The notes: generated by a model from the sequence alone, not told the origin. A stretch of 64,000 bases of DNA from Deltaproteobacteria bacterium (GCA_016875195.1 VGRY01000008.1:25526-89525), one strand, 5' to 3'. Shown: positions 41,251 through 50,593, counted from the first letter of the stretch. A program made the numbers and translations.

Positions 41251-43638
41251 CTATGTCGCCTTATACACCTTCACTCTTGTTGAGAAGTGAGAAAGAAAAC
41301 CTCCCAGGTAATCGTAATCACTCACAAGCAAATCGTTTGGATTGATTCCCCTTCCTTTTGCCCATTGCCCATAGGCGCGATGACCCTGGCCGTATGGAAT
41401 ATGGATGCATTTCGGATGGGTGCCCGGGAAGAGCCTTGCCTTTGTTTTCACCTTTCCGACTTTCGATTCAACCCAGACCGAGTCTCCATCTTTGATTCCC
41501 ATGGTTTGGGCCGTGTCGGGGTGGATCTCGATCCATGAGTTCCATCTCTCCTGCAAATGAGGAGCGGCGGTTTCTTGAAGATAAGGTTGATTGGCCCCTC
41601 TGCCTTCTGCCGTGGCCATCCATTTGTAGTGGATGAGTTGGAAGGGATAATCTTTTTCTTCCCCGATAAGACGCGGCTTCTCAAAGTGTGGGAGAAAAGC
41701 CTTATCCCCCTTTGCCTCGATCTTCAATTCCTTTAGAATGGCCTCCGGGTTTTTCGAGCTATCCTTTGACAACTGACGAAGCCCGTGCTCCATGATTTGA
41801 GAATAGAATTCAAATCTCCCCGAAGGGGTATCGAACTTTTTCCTCCACTCTCCATAGGGGTACGCACCATCCCACCATCCTCCACCCTCAATCAATGTCT
41901 TCCAGAATTCATCAAAGTCTTTGGTGCGAATGGAGCCGCGCTTTGACTTGAAGACCACTCGGATGGATTCCCTGAGCACTTCCGTCATATCTTTCCATGG
42001 AAAAGATTTTGCAACACTTCCCCCCAATCCTTTTGTAATTTCGATCAGGACATTTCCAGTTTCCCGAACATCATACAGAGGTTTCTCCAGCACAGGGCTT
42101 CTCAGGCCGAACATCGATAAGCCAGGCCCGGGCTCAGGATAGTCATCCTGCCACCGCTCGAAATAGGTTCCGTCCGGAAGCACAAGATCAGCGAATGTCG
42201 TGGTTTCGTCCATGAACGGCGAGAAGCTGACGATGAAAGGAATCTTCTCCAGAGTGGTCTTGAATTTTTCTGATTCCGGAATACTGAAAAGAGGGTTGGT
42301 GTAATAGAGAAAGAGGGTATCGATTGGATAGGGTTCACCTCTGGTAATTTTTTCCGGAAGAATATATGGGACCTCTTGAGCAAACGGGAAGGGAAGTTTC
42401 CCAGCGCCATCGATGCGGGATCGGGAGAGGCCTTTTTCTGCAATCGAATCCTTAACGGGGGGCAGCCATGTTTGAAAGGGGGCCTTTCTCTGCAGGAGAA
42501 GCCCGCCTTGTCGGTCGATCGATCCCACCAGCGCGTTTAGACTGTCAATGGCCATCTGGCTATAGACGCCATTGGTCTGCATTCCCACTCCCCTTCCAGA
42601 TACGGCAACCGAAGGCCTATGAGTTGAAAATTCCTTTGCAAGCTGGATGATCTTCTCTTCCGGTATTCCTGTGATGGAGGAGACCTGCTCGGGGGAGTAC
42701 TCCTTTAACGCAAGCGTTTTAAAACCCAAATGTGAATTTCCGCTGGAGTCTTTCCAGTCTTCAAAACCAAAAGTGTAGCGGGAGATGAAGTCCTGATCAT
42801 ATCGCTTCTCTTTAATGATCCAGTGAGCGATGCCAAGGGCGAGGGCGCCGTCGGTTCCAGGTTGAATGGGTATCCATTGATCGGCTTTTGAGGCGGTGAG
42901 GGAGAATCGGGGTTCTACCTGAACCAGCTTTCCTCTCATGCCAGGCCTTCCCCTTCTTAAAAGGCCATATCCACGGAGGTTAACCATCGTGGACCGCGAT
43001 GCCTCCAGCAGGCTGGATCCAAAGGAGAGAAGATAGTTTACCCCTTCCCAGTGAATCGAGAGAAATTCTCTGATCCCCATGGTAAAGAGATGGCCTTTCA
43101 GAATCCCTTCCGAACCTCTGGCCGAATTTCCCAGGTGATTAGGAGAGCCATAGGCTTCCATGAATCTTGACATCAGATTGTACATGTGGCCACGATATCG
43201 GCCGCCTAAGACGAGAAGCTGATGAGATTTTTCTTCTTGTCGGAGCTTTTTAAGTCTTTGGGTCACCAGGTCAATGGCTTCATCCCAGGAGATCTTTTCC
43301 CATTCCTCCTTTCCCCGGTCCCCTTTTCTTCTTAATGGATGCCTTATCCGATCCGGGTCGTAGAGCACCTGGAGGCCAGCCTGACCTTTCGGGCAGAGCC
43401 GGCCTTTATTGACCGGATAGTCCTTGATCCCTTCGAGTTTGACCGGCCAGCGATTGACAGAGCGGATCCGGAGACCGCAACCGCTCGGGCATTGGAGGCA
43501 GACGCCAGAGGACCAATGCTCCTCGTAGGGAATCCACTCGCCTTCCTTTGGAAGGGCATGGAGAAGCTCCTCCGGAAGGGCCATCCCTAATGTGGCCGCC
43601 CCAAGCATTTTTAAGAGTTGTCTTCTGTTAATTTTCAT
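41251..43638 (-). CDS. Molybdopterin-oxidoreductase-like subunit of alternative complex III (ActB1-like)
   Basis: A 795-residue protein with a Tat signal (NRRQLLKMLGAA). CLQCPSGCG and GRLCPKGQ give a complete [4Fe-4S] site as in PsrA/PhsA-type enzymes. The position where a Cys, Ser or Sec normally binds molybdenum reads LGNSARGSEG, so no obvious metal ligand is present. The C-terminal domain has HPDTAQTMGIKDGDSVWVES and IPYGQGHRAYG. In ActB this domain is thought to lack the molybdenum cofactor. Here the retained Fe-S cysteines are unusual for ActB, so a genuine Psr-like enzyme is the alternative. The gene neighbours favour the complex III reading. Confidence 0.8.
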   Translation of the reverse strand: MKINRRQLLKMLGAATLGMALPEELLHALPKEGEWIPYEEHWSSGVCLQCPSGCGLRIRSVNRWPVKLEGIKDYPVNKGRLCPKGQAGLQVLYDPDRIRHPLRRKGDRGKEEWEKISWDEAIDLVTQRLKKLRQEEKSHQLLVLGGRYRGHMYNLMSRFMEAYGSPNHLGNSARGSEGILKGHLFTMGIREFLSIHWEGVNYLLSFGSSLLEASRSTMVNLRGYGLLRRGRPGMRGKLVQVEPRFSLTASKADQWIPIQPGTDGALALGIAHWIIKEKRYDQDFISRYTFGFEDWKDSSGNSHLGFKTLALKEYSPEQVSSITGIPEEKIIQLAKEFSTHRPSVAVSGRGVGMQTNGVYSQMAIDSLNALVGSIDRQGGLLLQRKAPFQTWLPPVKDSIAEKGLSRSRIDGAGKLPFPFAQEVPYILPEKITRGEPYPIDTLFLYYTNPLFSIPESEKFKTTLEKIPFIVSFSPFMDETTTFADLVLPDGTYFERWQDDYPEPGPGLSMFGLRSPVLEKPLYDVRETGNVLIEITKGLGGSVAKSFPWKDMTEVLRESIRVVFKSKRGSIRTKDFDEFWKTLIEGGGWWDGAYPYGEWRKKFDTPSGRFEFYSQIMEHGLRQLSKDSSKNPEAILKELKIEAKGDKAFLPHFEKPRLIGEEKDYPFQLIHYKWMATAEGRGANQPYLQETAAPHLQERWNSWIEIHPDTAQTMGIKDGDSVWVESKVGKVKTKARLFPGTHPKCIHIPYGQGHRAYGQWAKGRGINPNDLLVSDYDYLGGFLSHFSTRVKVYKAT

Positions 43639-43649
43639 CGCCCAATATT

Positions 43650-43762
43650 ATCAAATTGAGGAGATAGGGAGATTGGGAGATGAGGAGAAGTTTTTTCACC
43701 CCATCTCCTTATCCCCTTATCACCCCACATCCTCACCTCTCCATCTCCCCATCCATCCTTTG
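43650..43762. repeat. Intergenic word-hairpin (GGAGAT/ATCTCC word), actA-actB1
   Basis: The arm gaggagatagggagattggg pairs imperfectly with later ctccttatccccttatcacc and ctctccatctccccatcc. It occupies the space between two subunit genes and overlaps no coding sequence. Confidence 0.7.
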
Positions 43763-43764
43763 GG

Positions 43765-44316
43765 TTAGCTGGAGTGACATGCATAGCAATCGATGCTTGC
43801 TCCTCGCTTTTGATGACACTCCATACACCAGGCCATATAATTTCTATCGACCATTTTAACCGGTCTCTCTTTTTTCGGCGTGAGGCCGTGACAGACCGAG
43901 CAGTCGATATTGTTCTGGACATGAATCCAGTGAGGAAAGACGACAAACTTCGGAAGATCATACATCTTTTCCCAAGGAATCTCTTTTCCTTCCTGTACGT
44001 AACGGACGACTTTAAGCGCTTCCGGCCTCTTGCTCATGGCGTCTGTGGCATGGCAGGCCTTGCAGGTTTCAATGTTGGGGAGGCCTGCAGAGCGATATTG
44101 TCCGGCGTATCGGTGGCAGAAATTGCAGTTAAGGTTGAGGTTCTGTGTATGGAGGATATGGTTGAACAGAACGGGTTGATCGACCGAAACCCATGTGAAA
44201 ATCGGAAATACGGAAAAGAAGGCGGTTTTGGTACGAACGGGAAATCGGTGGTAAGCCACGAGGGCAAGCAAGGAAATGATCACAAGAACAATCAAAGAGA
44301 ATATCGCTTTTTTCAT
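43765..44316 (-). CDS. actA: Pentaheme cytochrome c subunit (ActA-like)
   Basis: A 183-residue protein with an N-terminal membrane anchor and five CXXCH motifs: CNFCH, CKACH, CSVCH, CMECH and CYACH. Extra histidines (FNHILH, PHWIH) can serve as distal ligands. Rhodothermus ActA is also a membrane-attached pentaheme cytochrome, which supports naming the cluster alternative complex III. It is the first gene of that cluster on the minus strand, directly after the oxidase and heme O synthase genes, so all may be one transcript. Confidence 0.87.
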   Translation of the reverse strand: MKKAIFSLIVLVIISLLALVAYHRFPVRTKTAFFSVFPIFTWVSVDQPVLFNHILHTQNLNLNCNFCHRYAGQYRSAGLPNIETCKACHATDAMSKRPEALKVVRYVQEGKEIPWEKMYDLPKFVVFPHWIHVQNNIDCSVCHGLTPKKERPVKMVDRNYMAWCMECHQKRGASIDCYACHSS

Positions 44317-44323
44317 AACAGGT

Positions 44324-45220
44324 TTAAAATGGTAAAAAATGTACTTGAACAGGCGTCAGGCTGTCAAGCGAAAAACAGATCATCACCAGCAAGATGTAAA
44401 TGTTGAGTGACCTAAAGAGAGATGGTCCATCGGGTTGTTGATATCTAACGCTCAGAAGCTTCAACGCTTTCCACAAAAACCACCCTCCGATGCCAAACAA
44501 GCCTCCAATGATTAATGGCGATTTTAAGATCCCAAACCATGGGGCGAAGAAACTGGCGACCCCGGTTGCAAAGACCCAGATAAACAGGATCCTGTTAAAT
44601 TGGGTCTGTGTAAAAAATCGGGTCAAATCCGGAAATCCCCCTTTTCTATAATCTTCCCCCAAGTGGAAGCCAAGTATCCAGAAATGAGGGACTTGCCAGA
44701 GATAAAAGAAGAAGGAGACGGCCAGCAGTTGTGGATCAAAAAGATGGCCTCCCCCTGAAGACCAACCAATGGCAGGTGGAATCGCCCCCACCAGAGCTCC
44801 GGGCACAGCGGCAAAAGGAGTTAGCTTCTTAAGCGGGGTATAGACTCCGTTGTACCAGAGTATGGCGAATAGACCTAAGATCAGGGCCTGCCCATTTATT
44901 CCCACCAGGAGGATGAAAAGTCCAAGCGTGATCATCAGGAGAGATAGTTTCAAGGCGGATGAGGGCGAAAGCCGCCCCGATGGAATCGGGCGATGCTTGG
45001 TCCTTTCCATCCTCTGATCTTCTTTCCTCTCCTGATATTGATTGAGACCGCTAGCGCCTGAGGAGAGAAGGAAGACCGCCAGAAGCATCAGAAACATCTC
45101 CTGTGCGATCCCTTGATGAGATAGGATGAATCCCGTGGCCGCTGAGGCGGTGACAAAGATCGATAACCTTAACCTGAACAGATCCATCAGAAGAGATAAC
45201 CAGTGTTTGAGAGCTTTCAT
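44324..45220 (-). CDS. ctaB: Protoheme IX farnesyltransferase (heme O synthase)
   Basis: A 298-residue UbiA-superfamily membrane protein with about nine helices. The prenyl-diphosphate site reads NQYQERKEDQRMERTKHRPI, close to the family N-x3-D/E motif. WYNGVYTPLKK and YLWQVPHFWIL are hallmark CtaB/CyoE segments. It farnesylates heme b to heme O on the way to heme A for the oxidase encoded alongside. It overlaps coxB by four bases. No CtaA (heme A synthase) is in the window. Confidence 0.93.
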   Translation of the reverse strand: MKALKHWLSLLMDLFRLRLSIFVTASAATGFILSHQGIAQEMFLMLLAVFLLSSGASGLNQYQERKEDQRMERTKHRPIPSGRLSPSSALKLSLLMITLGLFILLVGINGQALILGLFAILWYNGVYTPLKKLTPFAAVPGALVGAIPPAIGWSSGGGHLFDPQLLAVSFFFYLWQVPHFWILGFHLGEDYRKGGFPDLTRFFTQTQFNRILFIWVFATGVASFFAPWFGILKSPLIIGGLFGIGGWFLWKALKLLSVRYQQPDGPSLFRSLNIYILLVMICFSLDSLTPVQVHFLPF

Positions 45221-46146
45221 TTCAATTCCTTCATATATCGGATGATCTCATCTATCTCCTCATCCGTGCTCAGGTTCTTCTGGGAGGGCATGATGGGAGG
45301 AAATCCTTTGACGATCTCTGCATTCGGTTCGACCAATGACCTTTTAAGATAAGCATCATTGGCCTGAATTTTTTGCTCTTTTCTATCTTTTAATACGGTG
45401 ACCGTCTTTCCAAAGAGGCCTTTGAGCGTGGGGCCAATTCTCGGGGTCCCGTCAAGGGAGTGACAAACCAGGCACCCTTTCTCCTGAAGGAGTTGTTGGC
45501 CACGGGGTAGACCTTTTGATATTTCTGCTCGCAACTCCTTGCCTTTTCCCTCGTACCATTGGTTAAACTCCTCATCTGAAAGGGCCTTCACTTTTGTAAG
45601 CATATAGGCATGTTGTTGTCCGCAGTATTCGGCACACAGAACATCGTAGGTTCCTGGTTCTTTCGCTTTAAACCAGAGGGGGGTGACCATCCCGGGGACA
45701 GCATCCTGTTTGACTCTGAAAGCTGGGATATAAAAACTATGGATCACGTCTTGTGAGGAGAGCAGGAGATGGATCGGTTTTCCGACGGGGATCACCAACT
45801 CTTCGGCCTTCACCCCGTTCTCATATTCAAAAAGCCAGGACCATGAGCGTGCTGTCACCTTCACCTTGAACGCCCCTTCGGGAATCTTTTTTAAGGTTCG
45901 GAATCCTGTCCACCCGTAATAGAACATGGAGAGAACTAAAAGGGTGGGAATAACGGTCCACAAGATCTCAAGCCAGAGGTTTCCCCTGATGTCTTGAGGC
46001 TCCGGGTTTCGCTTGCGGCGATAACGAATGGTAAAGAAGATCATCAGGAAGGTGATGAGGACCAGGATCGAGACGGAGATCGCTGCGATAAAGAGGAAGA
46101 CATTCTCCACAACCTGATCCGGAAGCCCAGTAAATCCGCGAATCAT
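45217..46146 (-). CDS. coxB: Cytochrome c oxidase subunit II with fused cytochrome c (caa3 type)
   Basis: A 309-residue protein: two N-terminal helices, then the cupredoxin domain with CuA ligands (HSFYIP and CAEYCGQQHAYM). A C-terminal cytochrome c domain follows, with CLVCH and the distal Met in PPIMPSQ. The fusion defines a caa3-type oxidase, which takes electrons directly from cytochrome c or complex III. It is 12 bases downstream of the small subunit IV gene in the minus-strand operon. Confidence 0.95.
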   Translation of the reverse strand: MIRGFTGLPDQVVENVFLFIAAISVSILVLITFLMIFFTIRYRRKRNPEPQDIRGNLWLEILWTVIPTLLVLSMFYYGWTGFRTLKKIPEGAFKVKVTARSWSWLFEYENGVKAEELVIPVGKPIHLLLSSQDVIHSFYIPAFRVKQDAVPGMVTPLWFKAKEPGTYDVLCAEYCGQQHAYMLTKVKALSDEEFNQWYEGKGKELRAEISKGLPRGQQLLQEKGCLVCHSLDGTPRIGPTLKGLFGKTVTVLKDRKEQKIQANDAYLKRSLVEPNAEIVKGFPPIMPSQKNLSTDEEIDEIIRYMKELK

Positions 46147-46158
46147 AAGCCACCACCG

Positions 46159-46440
46159 CTATCGAAAAGCGACGTCGAGAAACGTTATGCCGATAAAGAG
46201 GATCAAGATGGCCAGAACTCCTGGAATCATCCATCGAAGGAGTCTTGATCCCTTTTCTTCTTTAAGATGCATAAAATAGAGGAGGATGAGGCCTGACTTC
46301 AAAAAGGCGATGACCAGTGCCACTGCCATACTCCACCCGGCCAAATCCATTCCAGCCACAGAGACTGCAACTCCAGTGAGGACCACCAAACTGAGCCAGA
46401 TGAAAATATAGGTTTTTACTTCAATGTCTTTCGTCGTCAT
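46159..46440 (-). CDS. coxD: Cytochrome c oxidase subunit IV (prokaryotic type)
   Basis: A 93-residue protein; the ATG at 46440 overlaps the TGA of coxC (ATGA). Three hydrophobic helices and the motif LKSGLILLYFMHLKEE match the COX4_pro family. It stabilises the oxidase and has no redox site. A longer upstream frame lies inside coxC and is not used. Confidence 0.88.
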   Translation of the reverse strand: MTTKDIEVKTYIFIWLSLVVLTGVAVSVAGMDLAGWSMAVALVIAFLKSGLILLYFMHLKEEKGSRLLRWMIPGVLAILILFIGITFLDVAFR

Positions 46441-47036
46441 GTAATCAAATAAAAAAGCGGGAATAGAAAGATCCAGACGATATCGACCAGATGCCAGTAT
46501 AGCCCCGTATTCTCCAGTGGAACAACGTAGTTGTGGTCGATCTTCTTCTTCAGAATGAAGATGAACATTACAGAGAGGAGGCATAATCCGACGAGCACAT
46601 GGAGTCCATGGAGGCCGGTCATCGAGTAATAGAGTCCATAAAAAAGGATCTCCCCTCTTTCCCTCTCAAGGAGACGAGTCGCATTGGGATAGATTCCGTG
46701 ATGAACCTTTGATGTCCACTCCAGATATTTAATGAAGAGAAAGAAGAGCCCCAGGAAGAGGGTCGAGGCGAGAAAGAGCAGGGTTTTCCCTGGGTTTCTC
46801 TTTTTGAGAAAGAGGATAGAGAGGACCATGGTCAAGCTGCTCGTCAGAAGGATCAGTGTGTTCAGTGTGCCGAGCGGGCGATTCAACGCATCAGCCGCCA
46901 GGTGAAAAAGCTGGGGGTTTTGATATCGGTAGACCGAATAGAGGATGAAAAGCCCTCCGAAGAGAAGGATTTCCGAGAGAAGGAATAGCCACATCCCGAA
47001 TTTTGAACTGGTATCGTTTTGATGAGTCTCGAGCAT
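46437..47036 (-). CDS. coxC: Cytochrome c oxidase subunit III
   Basis: A 199-residue membrane protein with five helices: FGMWLFLLSEILLFGGLF, then SMTGLHGLHVLVGLCLLSV and LYWHLVDIVWIFLFPLFYL at the end. These are standard short-type subunit III motifs. It supports proton uptake and stability of the oxidase. It is separated from coxA by a palindromic repeat block of about 110 bases. Confidence 0.93.
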   Translation of the reverse strand: MLETHQNDTSSKFGMWLFLLSEILLFGGLFILYSVYRYQNPQLFHLAADALNRPLGTLNTLILLTSSLTMVLSILFLKKRNPGKTLLFLASTLFLGLFFLFIKYLEWTSKVHHGIYPNATRLLERERGEILFYGLYYSMTGLHGLHVLVGLCLLSVMFIFILKKKIDHNYVVPLENTGLYWHLVDIVWIFLFPLFYLIT

Positions 47037-47059
47037 TTTTTAAAAGAGTCTTATCTTTA

Positions 47060-47172
47060 TTCCTCCCCTTTATTAAAGGGGAGGTGAGGAGGGGTTATGA
47101 GTCAACTTCATCACGTGACAATAATATCCTAACCCCCCTTCGCCCCCCTTAGATTAAGGGGGGAATAGGGAT
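47060..47172. repeat. Palindromic repeat block between coxA and coxC
   Basis: Two palindromes, cctcccctttattaaagggg and cccccttagattaagggggg, are joined by a spacer. The core TTAAnnTTAAG/GGGG signature relates it to the TTCATCCGG family (2187, 9894, 34632), but the terminal repeats are missing. Confidence 0.65.
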
Positions 47173-47175
47173 GAA

Positions 47176-48762
47176 TTACCTGTATTCATAGGGTCCCCGT
47201 TCTACACGAGGAACCTCTGTAAAATTTTCCTTTGGCGGTGGCGAAGGAATCTGCCATTCGAGCGTGGCTCCACCCCAGGGATTTCTCACATCATCCTTTT
47301 CGCCTCTGAAAAGAGAATAGAGGAGATGGCCAAACATCAAAATCAATCCGGCGATTAGGATCCAGGACCCGATCGTTGAGACAAACTGGAGGGAATGAAA
47401 CTGGGGAAGATAGTCGTAATACCTTCTTGGCATTCCTTGCCAGCCAAGGATGAGCATGGGGAAATAGAGCGTGTTGAATCCAATGAAGAGAAAAGTCCAT
47501 GCCAGGTAGGGGACTTTTCTCCCATACCTTCTCCCAAACATTTTTTGAAACCAGTAATGAAGACCTGCGAAAATGGCAAATCCGGTTCCCCCGAAGATGA
47601 CATAATGAAAATGGCCTACCACCCAGTAGGTGTCGTGGAGGTGGATATTCGTGGCAAGCGCTCCCTGAAAGAGGCCTGTGAGTCCGCCAATTGAGAAAAG
47701 GAAGATGAAAGTCAGGGCATAAAGAAGAGGTGGGCTGACTTCAATCGACCCCTTATAGAGCGTGGAAATCCAGTTGAAGACCTTGACACTGCTGGGGACA
47801 GCTACCAGAAATGTGAGGAGCGAGAAGATGACAGAGGCGAGGTCACTCTGTCCACTGACAAACATATGGTGTCCCCAGACAAAAGAGCCCACCACTGCGA
47901 TGGCGAGGCTTGAAAAGGCGATTGCCTTATACCCGAAGATTGTCCTGCGTGCAAAGACGGGTATGATTTCAGAAATAATGCCCATTCCGGGAAGGATCAT
48001 GATATAGACGGCAGGATGGGAATAGATCCAGAACAGATGTTGATATAAAATCGGATCGCCTCCCTTCAATGGATCGAATATTCCAACGCCTGCCAGTCTC
48101 TCCATCAGGGTGAGGAGGAGTGTGATTCCCACCACCGGGGTGACAAGGATCTGGATCCATGCTGTGGCATAAATACCCCAGGCAAAAAGGGGAAGCCGGA
48201 ACCAGGTCATCCCGGGCGCCCGGAGCAGGTGAGTGGTTGTAACAAAGTTGATTCCTGTGAGAATTGACGAGAAACCCAGGACAAAGACGCCAAAAACCGC
48301 AAGGGAGACATTGACCGGGGTCCGGAGGCTGTAAGGCGCATAAAAGGTCCAACCCGTATCTACGGGCCCGCCTCCGGTGAAGAGGGAGAGAATGGCCAAT
48401 GCTGCGCCTGCCATATAGATCCACCAGGAGAGGAGATTGATCCTTGGAAAGGCAACATCCTTTGCGCCGATATGAATGGGCAGGAAGAAATTGCCGAAGA
48501 TGGCAGGGATGCCGGGGATGACAAACAGGAAAATCATGATAACCCCGTGAAGGGTGAAGATGGCATTATAGGTCTGGGGTTTCATGATCGTTGGGCCCGG
48601 CGCCATCAATTCGAGACGCATCAGAAAACCGAGCATCACTCCAACAGCATAAAAGACGAGGATGGAACAGAGATAGAGAAGGCCGATCCTCTTATGGTCG
48701 GTTGAGAAAATCCAGGCGAAAATTCCTTTGAACTTTCCTTCATCTTCGTAAAAACTATTCAT
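47176..48762 (-). CDS. coxA: Cytochrome c oxidase subunit I (A2-type)
   Basis: A 528-residue heme-copper oxidase core with about twelve helices. Ligands are HGVIM (low-spin heme), YSHPAVYIMILPG (CuB His and cross-linked Tyr), WGHHMF (CuB His pair) and VGHFHYV (heme a3 and a). YSHP with Ala in place of the helix-VI Glu is typical of A2-type oxidases such as those of Thermus and Rhodothermus caa3. GAKDVAFPR keeps the D-channel Asp and SSVKVFNW the K-channel Lys. It reduces oxygen and pumps protons. Confidence 0.95.
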   Translation of the reverse strand: MNSFYEDEGKFKGIFAWIFSTDHKRIGLLYLCSILVFYAVGVMLGFLMRLELMAPGPTIMKPQTYNAIFTLHGVIMIFLFVIPGIPAIFGNFFLPIHIGAKDVAFPRINLLSWWIYMAGAALAILSLFTGGGPVDTGWTFYAPYSLRTPVNVSLAVFGVFVLGFSSILTGINFVTTTHLLRAPGMTWFRLPLFAWGIYATAWIQILVTPVVGITLLLTLMERLAGVGIFDPLKGGDPILYQHLFWIYSHPAVYIMILPGMGIISEIIPVFARRTIFGYKAIAFSSLAIAVVGSFVWGHHMFVSGQSDLASVIFSLLTFLVAVPSSVKVFNWISTLYKGSIEVSPPLLYALTFIFLFSIGGLTGLFQGALATNIHLHDTYWVVGHFHYVIFGGTGFAIFAGLHYWFQKMFGRRYGRKVPYLAWTFLFIGFNTLYFPMLILGWQGMPRRYYDYLPQFHSLQFVSTIGSWILIAGLILMFGHLLYSLFRGEKDDVRNPWGGATLEWQIPSPPPKENFTEVPRVERGPYEYR

Positions 48763-48768
48763 CTTCCC

Positions 48769-49572
48769 TCAACCTCTTTTAAATCTCCTCCCCCTCCAGA
48801 TGAGAAACAGGATGAAAGAAAAGGCAAAAGTCAGTGTGACGATCCCGGTTATTTTCAATGTATTAAAGACATATTTTCGGCCCTTTGGGTCATAGCTGAA
48901 GCAGAACCGCAAAACTTTACTGATCGTTGGTCCGGTTCTTCCTTCAGAGGCTTCGAGAAGTGCCATTTTCAGGTCAAACGGCAAAATGTCCGTCCCGTAG
49001 AGATATCGTGTGATCTTTCCGGCGGGGGAGAGAATGACGATGGAGACGGGATGCAAGAACGTGTTTCCCTCTCTTTTGAAATTAAAACCGATAGCGTTGG
49101 TGAGTGCAAGAATGTTTTTCTTCTCGCCTGTTAAAAATTTCCATGCCTCTTCCGGAAAAGGTTTTTCGATCATCTTGAGATAGAGGTTTTTCTTTTCCAG
49201 AGCGAGAGTAGGTTTCTCGGTCTCATCAAAGCTTACGGTGAGGACCAGAAATTCTTTTCCAGGTTCAGCGGGGAATCGACTGAGGGTCTTTGAGAGGTTG
49301 GTGAGCAAGAAACTGCAAACATCCGGACATGATAAAAAGACCGGTGCAAGGATCGTCGGTTTATTAATCACCTGACCGAGGGAAACCGGATTTCCGTTCT
49401 CATCATGGAAGGCGAGATCGAGAGGGATGGATTGGCCCAGTTTCTCATCGATCCCGACGCCCTTATGCTCAAGGGAGTGATCGGTATGAGCGGAGAGGTT
49501 CACCCCTGAGAAAAGGATGAAGATGACCAAGATTCCCCTAAACAGAAGAGGATGGACATAATTTCCATTCAT
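48769..49572 (-). CDS. sco: SCO1/SenC-type copper chaperone
   Basis: A 267-residue protein with an N-terminal signal/anchor and a second hydrophobic helix near the C-terminus. The thioredoxin-like domain keeps the copper motif CPDVC and the distal His in FLHPVS. It assembles the CuA centre of subunit II. It starts the oxidase operon, seven bases ahead of coxA. The C-terminal helix is less common but occurs in other Sco proteins. Confidence 0.9.
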   Translation of the reverse strand: MNGNYVHPLLFRGILVIFILFSGVNLSAHTDHSLEHKGVGIDEKLGQSIPLDLAFHDENGNPVSLGQVINKPTILAPVFLSCPDVCSFLLTNLSKTLSRFPAEPGKEFLVLTVSFDETEKPTLALEKKNLYLKMIEKPFPEEAWKFLTGEKKNILALTNAIGFNFKREGNTFLHPVSIVILSPAGKITRYLYGTDILPFDLKMALLEASEGRTGPTISKVLRFCFSYDPKGRKYVFNTLKITGIVTLTFAFSFILFLIWRGRRFKRG

Positions 49573-49673
49573 AATTTCAACTTATCGCAAATCTTTTCTA
49601 AAATCAATCTTAATTTTACAAAGGGTGACAATCAGAAGCGAAAAAAAAGATATTCAATCGAACAGAACCGGGG

Positions 49674-49679
49674 TATAAT
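49674..49679 (+). promoter_or_regulatory. Probable -10 box upstream of the hydroxyacyl-CoA dehydrogenase gene
   Basis: A perfect TATAAT lies 35 bases before the start codon in the divergent gap 49573-49714. The -35 region (tattca) is poor. No convincing promoter for the opposite-strand oxidase operon was recognised. Confidence 0.45.
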
Positions 49680-49714
49680 ATCAGTATTATAAATCAAACG
49701 GCGGAGGGGCAGCG

Positions 49715-50593
49715 ATGGAGATCAAAAAAATAGGCGTGGTTGGAGCGGGGCAGATGGGGAGCGGGATTTCCGAGGTGGCGGTCTCATCAGGATTTGAGGT
49801 CCTCATGAGAGATATTAACCAGGAGGCTATCGAAAGGGGAAAAAGACGGATTGAAGCCAATCTTGATAAGAGGGTCCAAAAGGGGAAAATCTCTTCCGAC
49901 GAGAGAGTTAACATTCTCAAAAATCTTTCGACGACGACACGATTGGAAGATCTGAAGGAGTGCGACTTTGTGATTGAAGCAGTGATTGAAAATATTTCCA
50001 TGAAGGAGGAGGTTTTTAAAAAGCTCGATGCTATCACCCGGCAGGAGGCTGTTCTTGCCAGCAACACCTCTTCCATTTCGATCACACGGATCGGGTCGTT
50101 TACCAAAAGGCCTGACCGTGTAGTCGGAATGCATTTCTTCAATCCCGTCCCTGTGATGAAATTGATTGAGATCATTCGGGGGCTGGCGACCTCTGACGAA
50201 ACTTTTCAAACCACCCGAGACCTCAGCTTAAAAATGGGTAAAACTCCTCTGGAGGCAAACGATTTTGCCGGATTCGTGTCGAGCCGGCTCATCTTCAGCT
50301 TCATGAACGAAGCCATCTATACTCTTTATGAAGGTGTAGGCAAACCGGAGGAGATTGATGCGATCATGAAAATGGGGGCCAACCATCCGATGGGCCCCCT
50401 GGAACTTGCCGATTTTGTCGGATTGGATACGGTTCTCTCTGTGATGTATGTTCTTCAGGAGTCATTCGGAGACAAATATCGTCCCTGTCCCCTCCTGATC
50501 AAATATGTCCATGCCGGATACCTGGGAGTCAAGACTGGAAGGGGATTTTATACCTATGGAGAAAACCCCGTTAGAAAGCTTTCAACTGTCTAA
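49715..50593 (+). CDS. 3-hydroxyacyl-CoA (3-hydroxybutyryl-CoA) dehydrogenase
   Basis: A 292-residue NAD-dependent enzyme. GVVGAGQMGSGISEVA is the Rossmann motif, SNTSSISIT and MHFFNPVPVMKLIEI hold the catalytic Ser and His region, and GFVSSRL and NHPMGPLELADFVG follow. It oxidises L-3-hydroxyacyl-CoA in beta-oxidation or the butyrate pathway. The true family end is near GRGFYTYGE. The last residues NPVRKLSTV and the stop come from the CCCCGTTAG repeat element that follows. It is probably co-transcribed with the acyl-CoA dehydrogenase. Confidence 0.93.
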   Translation: MEIKKIGVVGAGQMGSGISEVAVSSGFEVLMRDINQEAIERGKRRIEANLDKRVQKGKISSDERVNILKNLSTTTRLEDLKECDFVIEAVIENISMKEEVFKKLDAITRQEAVLASNTSSISITRIGSFTKRPDRVVGMHFFNPVPVMKLIEIIRGLATSDETFQTTRDLSLKMGKTPLEANDFAGFVSSRLIFSFMNEAIYTLYEGVGKPEEIDAIMKMGANHPMGPLELADFVGLDTVLSVMYVLQESFGDKYRPCPLLIKYVHAGYLGVKTGRGFYTYGENPVRKLSTV

